Part shown: one piece after another, positions 1 through 4,345 of the stretch
How the letters are laid out: each line of letters starts with the position of its first letter
Position numbering within the stretch: position 1 is the first letter of the stretch
Assembly: GCA_031178025.1 (NCBI GenBank)
Contig: JAPSJU010000062.1
Location: forward strand, 1-7,771
DNA length: 7,771 bases
Direction of reading: 5' to 3'
From: Agromyces sp.
GTDB taxonomy: Bacteria; Actinomycetota; Actinomycetes; Actinomycetales; Microbacteriaceae
Program-made: the position numbers and the translations under genes
Notes under the pieces: generated by a model
The model's database searches: none
Seen by the model: only the letters and a program-made list of their open reading frames with translations
Told to the model about the DNA's origin: nothing

Positions 1-448
1 CGTCGACGCGTGTTCCGCCGGCCCCGGCGCTCGTGGCACGCTGTCGCTCGACGAGCAGGTCGCGGATCTCGGTGAGCACGGTGAGCTCGGTCTGCGGGTC
101 CTCGGCCTTCGGCTCGCCGGCTCGGCGGCGGGCTTCCGCCCGCTCCTTCAGCAGGTTCATCGGCATCACGAACACGAAGTAGACGACCGCCGCGACGATG
201 ACGAACGTGATCACGGCGCCGATGACCGCCCCGAACCGCACGTCCGCGGCGGCGCCGTCGAGGGTCGGGAGCTCGAGCACGAGCGCGTCGTCGAGGCTCT
301 CGGACCGGAAGAGCGCACCGATGAGCGGATTGAAGATGTTGTCCACGATCGAGTTCACGACCGCGGTGAACGCCGCGCCGATGACGACGGCCACGGCCAG
401 ATCGATGACGTTGCCCCGGAGGATGAACTCCTTGAACCCCTTGATCAC
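1..448 (-). CDS. mscL: Large-conductance mechanosensitive channel MscL (3' end beyond window)
   Basis: MscL is a homopentameric inner-membrane channel that opens under membrane tension and releases solutes during hypo-osmotic shock. 149 codons are visible without a stop, so only a few residues are probably missing, since the family is usually about 130-150 aa. The start is a GTG at 448-446, with GGGAG (minus strand, 456-460) seven bases ahead. Visible parts are the amphipathic N-terminal helix (IKGFKEFILRGN, residues 2-13), TM1 (about 14-36, with the AVVIGAAF gate region at 20-27), a periplasmic loop (about 46-70), TM2 (about 72-96, ending VFVMPMN), a charged linker (100-120), and the conserved C-terminal bundle helix LTVLTEIRDLLVER (122-135). 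It lies 43 bp downstream of the FmdB-like gene on the same strand and is probably the last gene of that operon. The N-terminal signature makes the identification secure. Confidence 0.95.
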   Translation of the reverse strand, partial: MIKGFKEFILRGNVIDLAVAVVIGAAFTAVVNSIVDNIFNPLIGALFRSESLDDALVLELPTLDGAAADVRFGAVIGAVITFVIVAAVVYFVFVMPMNLLKERAEARRRAGEPKAEDPQTELTVLTEIRDLLVERQRATSAGAGGTRVD

Positions 449-491
449 GTGGTGGCTCCCGTTCCTGGCATTCGGTGGTGGCGACGAGCCG

Positions 492-878
492 TCACTGCGA
501 CGAGGCCCCGGCCGTCGAGGTCCTCGCAGCTCCTGACCCGGCGCCCGATCCGCTCGAGCCCGACGAGCCGGAGCCCGATGAGCCGGAGCCCGATGAGCCC
601 GAACCCGAGCCCGATGAGCCCGAGCCGGATGCACCGGAGCCGGAGCCGGAGGAACCGGCGGATCCGCTCTCCGACGTCGTGCCTCTGGCGTCCGATCCGC
701 CCGCACGTGAATCGGTGCGGTAGAAGCCCGAGCCGTTGAAGGTGACGCCGATGGTGTTGAAGAGCTTGCGGAGGCGACCGCCGCAGACGTCGCAGACCGT
801 GAGAGCGTCGTCGGAGAAGGCCTGGTGGATGTCGAAGGCGTTGTCGCACTCGGTGCAACGGTAGGAGTAGGTGGGCAT
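492..878 (-). CDS. FmdB-family zinc-ribbon protein, Ruc-like, with Ser/Gly-rich tail
   Basis: This is a 128-aa protein with an FmdB/CxxC_CxxC_SSSS-type zinc ribbon at the N-terminus (MPTYSYRC, then Cys8, Cys11, Cys29 and Cys32 as two CxxC pairs) and the typical RKLFNT..VTFNGSGFYRTD continuation (37-56). From about residue 68 the protein is nearly pure Ser and Gly to residue 116, presumably disordered. The M. tuberculosis homologue in the same neighbourhood, Rv0991c, was reported as Ruc, a redox-regulated chaperone whose zinc cysteines form disulfides on oxidation and which also has a disordered C-terminus. A similar role here is inference from family and gene order. The ATG has GGAAGAG (884-890, minus strand) five bases ahead. 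It lies 30 bp after the cyclo-ligase and 43 bp before mscL, so an operon is likely. The tail is longer and more repetitive than the ribbon needs and is encoded by a 15-bp repeat. Confidence 0.88.
   Translation of the reverse strand: MPTYSYRCTECDNAFDIHQAFSDDALTVCDVCGGRLRKLFNTIGVTFNGSGFYRTDSRAGGSDARGTTSESGSAGSSGSGSGASGSGSSGSGSGSSGSGSSGSGSSGSSGSGAGSGAARTSTAGASSQ
562..642. repeat. 15-bp imperfect tandem repeat encoding the Ser/Gly tail
   Basis: Five imperfect copies of a 15-bp unit (plus strand GAYGAGCCSGARCCS) begin at 562, 577, 592, 613 and 628. A 6-bp partial unit (GAGCCC) is inserted at 607-612. Read on the minus strand in the frame of the zinc-ribbon gene, the unit gives a Ser-Ser-Gly-Ser-Gly pentapeptide. 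All units and the insertion are multiples of three, so copy-number change would keep the reading frame. The plus-strand reading of the same repeat, a Pro-Glu-Pro-Asp-Glu polymer, is a by-product. Confidence 0.85.
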
Positions 879-908
879 GGTGACTCTTCCGGATCGGGGC
901 GATGCTCG

Positions 909-1487
909 CTAGAACGCGATGATGCGCGTGGGTGTGACGACGCCGTTCACCGGCTGGTCGTGACGCTCGCGCGGCACTGCCTCGACGAACTCGCTGTCGA
1001 AGACGACGGCGTACACCGGGGGACATTTTCCCATCGAACCGAGGGTCTTGTCGAAATAGCCCCGTCCCCAGCCGAGCCGCATGCCCGTGCGGTCGATGGC
1101 CGCCGCGGGCACGATGATGAGGTCGACGTCGTTGATGGCCATCGGACCGAGCAGTTCGCCGACCGCTTCCGGAACGCCGTGGAGGCCGAGCGATTCCGTC
1201 TCATCCTCGCCGACCGTCCAGTCGAGCAGGCCGTCTTCACGCGTGACGGGGAACAGGACGCGGATGCCGCGAGCCTCGGCCCAGTTCACGAACGGCCGCG
1301 TGTCGGGCTCGGTCGGCATCGACAGGTAGCACGAGAGCGAGTCGGCGCCGGTCGAGCGCACCAGTTCCTGCAGCCGGCTGGTGAACCCCTCGGTCGCGAG
1401 CTCCCGCTCATGCGCCGGCATGTTCTGGCGGCGCTCCCGGAGCTCGGCGCGGAGGATGCGCTTCTGGATGTCCGGATCGTCGGGCAT
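909..1487 (-). CDS. 5-formyltetrahydrofolate cyclo-ligase (EC 6.3.3.2)
   Basis: This enzyme performs the ATP-dependent conversion of 5-formyl-THF (folinate) to 5,10-methenyl-THF, returning a stored or inhibitory folate to one-carbon metabolism in the cytosol. The 192-aa product has the family's full length. The N-terminal basic helix IQKRILRAELRERR (7-20) fits the nucleotide-binding start of the fold. The signature GMRLGWGRGYFDKTL (135-149) is the family's RLGxGxGxYD motif, with Trp and Phe variants. The C-terminal block ERHDQPVNGVVTPTRII (174-190) is also typical. The ATG at 1487 is chosen because AGGA (1496-1499, minus strand) lies eight bases ahead. An in-frame ATG at 1496 would add three residues but would overlap that site. 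The same bases form TAGGAT, a possible -10 for leaderless transcription. It is probably the first gene of the cyclo-ligase, zinc-ribbon, mscL operon and diverges from galU. Confidence 0.93.
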   Translation of the reverse strand: MPDDPDIQKRILRAELRERRQNMPAHERELATEGFTSRLQELVRSTGADSLSCYLSMPTEPDTRPFVNWAEARGIRVLFPVTREDGLLDWTVGEDETESLGLHGVPEAVGELLGPMAINDVDLIIVPAAAIDRTGMRLGWGRGYFDKTLGSMGKCPPVYAVVFDSEFVEAVPRERHDQPVNGVVTPTRIIAF

Positions 1488-1494
1488 GGGACAC

Positions 1495-1500
1495 ATCCTA
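1495..1500 (-). promoter_or_regulatory. Candidate -10 element for the cyclo-ligase operon
   Basis: On the minus strand TAGGAT (TAnnnT) is followed by seven bases and then the ATG at 1487, a spacing that would place the transcription start at or next to the start codon. No convincing TTGACA-like -35 is seen about 17 bp further out. The same bases contain AGGA, which could instead act as a Shine-Dalgarno sequence, so the two readings cannot be separated from sequence alone. The divergent gap (1488-1563) also contains GCGGCCGC (1519-1526) and GGGCCC (1533-1538) palindromes. Confidence 0.5.
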
Positions 1501-1550
1501 GGACGATCCCGGCGACGGGCGGCCGCTGCACGGGGCCCGCGACATCCGGA

Positions 1551-1556
1551 TACGCT
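1551..1556 (+). promoter_or_regulatory. Candidate -10 element for galU (probably leaderless)
   Basis: TACGCT fits TAnnnT and ends seven bases before the galU ATG. The only purine-rich stretch, GAGAGG at 1557-1562, is a single base from the ATG and too close to serve as a normal ribosome binding site. Leaderless transcription therefore explains this start better than a Shine-Dalgarno start. A -35 is not recognisable. Confidence 0.6.
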
Positions 1557-1563
1557 GAGAGGC

Positions 1564-2463
1564 ATGAGTTCACGGATCACCAAGGCCGTCATTCCGGCTG
1601 CCGGGCTCGGCACCCGCTTCCTGCCGGCCACGAAGGCCATGCCGAAGGAGATGCTCCCGGTCGTCGACAAGCCGGCCATCCAGTACGTCGTCGAGGAGGC
1701 CGTCGCGGCCGGTCTCGACGATGTCCTCATGATCATCGGGCGCAACAAGAACGCGCTCGCGAACCACTTCGACCGTGCCACGGAGCTCGAGCACACGCTC
1801 GAGGTGAAGGGCGATGGCGCGAAGCTGTCGAAGGTGCAGGAGTCGAGCGACCTCGCCGACGTGCACTTCGTACGGCAGGGCGACCCGAAGGGACTCGGTC
1901 ACGCGGTACTGCGTGCCAAGAAGCACGTCGGCGACCAGTCGTTCGCCGTTCTCCTGGGCGATGACCTGATCGATGCCCGCGATCCGCTGCTGACTCGGAT
2001 GCTCGACGAGCACGACAAGCGCGGCGCCACGATCGTCGCGCTCCTCGAGGTCGACCCGGCTTCCATCCACCTGTACGGCGCGGCCGCCGTCGAGGCGACC
2101 GACGACCCCGACGTCGTGCGCATCACCGGGCTGGTCGAGAAGCCGGCCGCCGACGTCGCCCCGTCGAATTTCGCCGTCATCGGCCGGTACGTGCTGCGTC
2201 CCGAGGTGTTCGGCGTCCTCGAGCACACGGCACCCGGCAAGGGCGGCGAGATCCAGCTCACCGACGCGCTCATGGAGATGGCCGACGACGTCGAAGGCAC
2301 CGGCGGCGTCTACGGCGTCGTGTTCCGCGGCCGTCGATACGACACCGGCGACAAGCTCGACTACATCAAGGCGGTCATCCAGCTCGCCGCCGACCGCGAG
2401 GACCTCGGCGCCGACCTGAAGCCCTGGCTGACGGAGTACGTCGCCGGATTCGACCGAGGCTGA
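1564..2463 (+). CDS. galU: UTP--glucose-1-phosphate uridylyltransferase (EC 2.7.7.9)
   Basis: GalU makes UDP-glucose from UTP and glucose-1-phosphate, feeding glycolipid, cell-wall polysaccharide and trehalose synthesis. The 299-aa product has the usual bacterial length. Landmarks are the nucleotide-binding loop AAGLGTRFLPATKAMPKEML (12-31), VDKPAIQYVVEEA (34-46), RQGDPKGLGHAVL (104-116), LLGDD (130-134) with the metal-binding Asp, VEKP (191-194), GKGGEIQLTDAL (225-236) and RYDTGDKLDYIKA (258-270). The start is the ATG at 1564. The open frame continues upstream, but the GalU fold begins right here and a -10-like TACGCT lies seven bases ahead. The stop is followed after two bases by the acetyltransferase ATG, so the two genes are co-transcribed and probably translationally coupled. 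No moeA-like gene intervenes. Confidence 0.97.
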   Translation: MSSRITKAVIPAAGLGTRFLPATKAMPKEMLPVVDKPAIQYVVEEAVAAGLDDVLMIIGRNKNALANHFDRATELEHTLEVKGDGAKLSKVQESSDLADVHFVRQGDPKGLGHAVLRAKKHVGDQSFAVLLGDDLIDARDPLLTRMLDEHDKRGATIVALLEVDPASIHLYGAAAVEATDDPDVVRITGLVEKPAADVAPSNFAVIGRYVLRPEVFGVLEHTAPGKGGEIQLTDALMEMADDVEGTGGVYGVVFRGRRYDTGDKLDYIKAVIQLAADREDLGADLKPWLTEYVAGFDRG

Positions 2464-2465
2464 GC

Positions 2466-3128
2466 ATGGCGGCCGCGGCGATCCCGACGCTGCGTGACGG
2501 CGACGTCACCCTGCGGCCGATCCGCGCGCGCGACGCGAAGCCGCTGGAGCGGGTGCTCCTCGACAATCGGGGGTGGCTCCGGCAGTGGGAGGCCACCTAT
2601 CCGGGCGGCGGTTCCGTCATCGACACGCGGGGGAGCATCCGGAACCTGCTGGCGCACGCCCGGGACGGCAATGCGCTCCCGTTCATCATCGAGGTCGACG
2701 GCGAACTCGCCGGTCAGTTGAACGTCTCGTCCATCACGTTCGGATCGCTGTCCTCGGCGACGATCGGGTACTGGGTGTCGCAATCGTTCGCGGGCCGGGG
2801 GATCACGCCGACGGGCGTGGCGCTCGCCGCCGACTACTGCTTCACGTCGATGCGCTTGCACCGGATCGAGATCTGCATCCGTCCCGAGAACCAGCCGTCG
2901 CTCCGCGTGGTCGAGAAGCTCGGCTTCCGTTACGAGGGGCTGCGACGACGCTTCATCCACATCAACGGCGACTGGCGTGATCACTTCGCCTTCGCGCTCG
3001 TGGCCGAGGAAGTGCCTCGCGGCGTGCTGCGACGGTGGAAGGACGGCCAGGCGCCCGTCGACGCCGCTCGCATCACCCCCGAGGACCGGGCGGCGGCGGC
3101 GGTGCCCCTCCGGCTCGCCGATCACTGA
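2466..3128 (+). CDS. GNAT-family N-acetyltransferase, RimJ/RimL-like
   Basis: This is a 220-aa acetyl-CoA-dependent N-acetyltransferase of the Acetyltransf_3 (RimJ/RimL) type. The family acetylates N-terminal amines of ribosomal proteins or other substrates; the substrate here is unknown. Visible parts are the opening strand VTLRPIRARDA (14-24), IIEVDGELAGQLNV (74-87), IGYWVSQSFAGRGITPTGVALAADYCF (100-126; shown here by its key stretch, with the acetyl-CoA loop at about 107-114), and RIEICIRPENQPSLRVVEKL (133-152) followed by GFRYEGLRRRFIHINGDWRDH. A poorly conserved tail follows from about 185. GAGG (2456-2459), inside the last galU codons, is six bases before the ATG and supports coupling. 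In related actinobacterial clusters a rimJ-like gene also sits just before the SepX/GlpR gene. RimJ assignment by position is likely; enzymatic specificity is not shown. Confidence 0.9.
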   Translation: MAAAAIPTLRDGDVTLRPIRARDAKPLERVLLDNRGWLRQWEATYPGGGSVIDTRGSIRNLLAHARDGNALPFIIEVDGELAGQLNVSSITFGSLSSATIGYWVSQSFAGRGITPTGVALAADYCFTSMRLHRIEICIRPENQPSLRVVEKLGFRYEGLRRRFIHINGDWRDHFAFALVAEEVPRGVLRRWKDGQAPVDAARITPEDRAAAAVPLRLADH

Positions 3129-3140
3129 ACACACCGCGGC

Positions 3141-3158
3141 TCGATCGGAGCCAATCGA
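3141..3158. promoter_or_regulatory. 18-bp imperfect dyad upstream of the SepX-like gene
   Basis: TCGATCGG-AG-CCAATCGA has 8-bp arms that match at 7 of 8 positions around a 2-bp centre. It ends 11 bp before the TAGCGT hexamer at 3170-3175, so it covers the place where a -35 element would be. This fits an operator or activator site. An overlapping 5-bp hairpin (GGCTC at 3138-3142 with GAGCC at 3148-3152) could alternatively act as a weak terminator 10 bp after the acetyltransferase stop. No regulator is encoded nearby. Confidence 0.4.
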
Positions 3159-3169
3159 CCGGGGTGACC

Positions 3170-3175
3170 TAGCGT
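3170..3175 (+). promoter_or_regulatory. Candidate -10 element for the SepX-like gene (probably leaderless)
   Basis: TAGCGT fits TAnnnT and ends exactly seven bases before the ATG at 3183, the same geometry as galU. The seven bases between (TGTGCGC) contain no Shine-Dalgarno sequence, so a leaderless mRNA is the simplest reading. It would let this gene be expressed independently of galU and the acetyltransferase. Confidence 0.6.
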
Positions 3176-3182
3176 TGTGCGC

Positions 3183-4169
3183 ATGGACGTGATCGGCGGG
3201 GGTCTGCTCGTGGCGGTGGCCGCGGCGCTCTGGATCGCGTACCTCATGCCCACCTGGCTCCGTCGCCGGCAGTACCTCGCGACCGAGCACAACGCCGTGC
3301 GGCTGCAGCAGACGCTGCGGATCCTCGCCGAGACCGCCGAGACGCCGCAGGCGGTGACGCTCGAGGCGACGGCCCGTGAGGTCGCCACCCAGCGGCGCAT
3401 CCTGCACGAGCAGGAGCAGGCCGCGCGGTTCGCCGCACAGGCCGCCGAGCATGCGGCGATCGCGGAGCGCCGGGCCGCCGAGCAGGCAGCGGAATCGGCG
3501 CGCCTCCTCGCGGAGGCCGCATCGGCACCCCGCACTCCGCCGGTGGTCGTCGCCGAGGCGGCGTCGCGCGCTCCGAGCGATGCCGAGACGGCCCGCCGTG
3601 CACTCCGTCGTCGTCGTGCGCGCTGCTCCCTGCTCCTCCTTGCCGGCGTGGTCACGGTCGCCGGCGGGCTCGTCTCCGCCGCCGTCGGCGCGCCGCTGCT
3701 CGTCGCCGGCGGGGGCGGGGTCATGGTGACCGCCGCAGTGCTCGGTCTCGCCCGCCTCGCGAGGGTGCGGGTTCCGGTCGACGCGGCCGCGTCGGTGGCA
3801 CCGGAGGCGGCGCCCTTCGTGCCGATCGAGTTCGCCGAGCCGGAGGTGGTCGAGACCCACGTGGGGTGGACTCCCCGACCGCTTCCGAGGCCGCTGCACC
3901 TGTCTCGCGGCACGATCGCGGCCACGGCGATGGCGTCGGTCGAGGCGGCCGCCGAACTCAAGCGCGCAGCCGTCGACGCCGAGGTCGCTCGACGGGTCGA
4001 GCAGCTGGAGCCGGCCGTGCCCTCGATCGTCCCGGCGCCGGCCGCAACGCCCGCGCCGTCGATCCCGGCAGCCGAGAACCCCTACGCACGGATGGGCATC
4101 GTCGGTGACGCGCGGCCGGGCATCGACGACCTCGACGCGGTGCTTCGGCGTCGTCGCCGGGCCGGGTGA
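3183..4169 (+). CDS. sepX: Divisome membrane protein of the SepX/GlpR type
   Basis: This is a 328-aa membrane protein. Residues 4-22 form an N-terminal TM helix running into the family-typical WIAYLMPTWLRRR (17-29). An Ala/Glu/Arg-rich, probably coiled-coil segment follows (about 58-115), then a hydrophobic hairpin (about 148-190), a Pro/Ala-rich linker (200-300), and a conserved-looking C-terminal end ENPYARMG...DDLDAVLRRRRRAG (298-328). This matches the layout and N-terminal motif of the actinobacterial SepX (Streptomyces)/GLPR (Corynebacterium) family, membrane proteins linked to FtsZ-ring assembly; GLPR binds the gephyrin-like protein Glp. Position after galU and a rimJ-like gene supports the call. 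A GTG at 3177 is an alternative start. The ATG is preferred because TAGCGT lies seven bases ahead, and neither start has a good ribosome binding site. The moeA/glp partner gene is not in this cluster. Confidence 0.75.
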   Translation: MDVIGGGLLVAVAAALWIAYLMPTWLRRRQYLATEHNAVRLQQTLRILAETAETPQAVTLEATAREVATQRRILHEQEQAARFAAQAAEHAAIAERRAAEQAAESARLLAEAASAPRTPPVVVAEAASRAPSDAETARRALRRRRARCSLLLLAGVVTVAGGLVSAAVGAPLLVAGGGGVMVTAAVLGLARLARVRVPVDAAASVAPEAAPFVPIEFAEPEVVETHVGWTPRPLPRPLHLSRGTIAATAMASVEAAAELKRAAVDAEVARRVEQLEPAVPSIVPAPAATPAPSIPAAENPYARMGIVGDARPGIDDLDAVLRRRRRAG

Positions 4170-4209
4170 GCCCACCTCGACGCGATTCGAACCACCTCTC
4201 GAGTGGTGA

Positions 4210-4215
4210 TAGAGT
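4210..4215 (+). promoter_or_regulatory. Candidate -10 element for the tRNA-Ala gene
   Basis: TAGAGT fits TAnnnT and lies 11 bases before the mature tRNA 5' end, which leaves a short leader for RNase P to remove. A weak -35-like TTCGAA is at 4186-4191, with an 18-bp spacer. A short ACCAC/GTGGT dyad (4191-4207) lies in the spacer. Confidence 0.55.
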
Positions 4216-4226
4216 CGTTGTCGCTC

Positions 4227-4299
4227 GGGCCCATGGCGCAGTTGGTAGCGCGTCTCGTTCGCAATGAGAAGGTCGGGGGTTCGAATCCCCCTGGGTCCA
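4227..4299 (+). tRNA. tRNA-Ala, anticodon CGC
   Basis: The 73-nt sequence folds fully. The acceptor stem pairs GGGCCCA with TGGGTCC, including a G3-U70 wobble, the classical alanine identity element. The D stem is GCGC/GCGC with an AGTTGGTA loop. The anticodon stem is TCTCG/TGAGA around the loop TTCGCAA, giving anticodon CGC at 4260-4262 (codon GCG). The T arm is GGGGG-TTCGAAT-CCCCC. The 3' end reads A-C-C-G, so the terminal A of CCA is not encoded and must be added after transcription. Reading GCG fits a high-GC genome. Confidence 0.97.
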
Positions 4300-4321
4300 C
4301 CGTGCATCAACGCGAAGTCCC

Positions 4322-4340
4322 GTCGGCCGACTCGTAGGGT
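4322..4340 (+). promoter_or_regulatory. Candidate promoter with palindrome ahead of the MFS gene
   Basis: A perfect 10-bp palindrome GTCGGCCGAC (4322-4331) lies three bases before TAGGGT (4335-4340), a TAnnnT hexamer that ends five bases before the ATG. The palindrome would sit between -35 and -10, where a repressor could act. The AGGG within TAGGGT could instead serve as a Shine-Dalgarno sequence on a transcript reading through from the tRNA promoter. The site is weakly supported because a palindrome of this length can occur by chance in GC-rich DNA. Confidence 0.35.
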
Positions 4341-4345
4341 GGTCG

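Noticed and set aside
475..723. Plus-strand open frame with a Pro-Glu-Pro-Asp-Glu repeat
   Set aside because: It is the complement of the Ser/Gly repeat in the zinc-ribbon gene. There is no ribosome binding site and no recognisable domain, while the minus-strand reading has the CxxC pairs and a proper start.
1519..1538. GCGGCCGC and GGGCCC palindromes in the divergent gap as an operator
   Set aside because: Short GC-only palindromes are expected by chance at this base composition, and they do not form one clear dyad.
4191..4207. ACCAC/GTGGT hairpin after the SepX-like gene as a terminator
   Set aside because: The stem is only 5 bp with no T-tract, and it lies in the spacer of the tRNA promoter, so a terminator call is not supported.
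4276..4301. tRNA-Ala 3' end as an integration (att) site
   Set aside because: No second copy of the tRNA 3' sequence, no integrase and no composition change is seen in the window.
2361..4310. Long minus-strand open frame (649 codons) across galU, the acetyltransferase and the SepX-like gene
   Set aside because: High-GC shadow frame. It is Arg- and His-rich with no domain, and it runs through three recognised genes and the tRNA gene.
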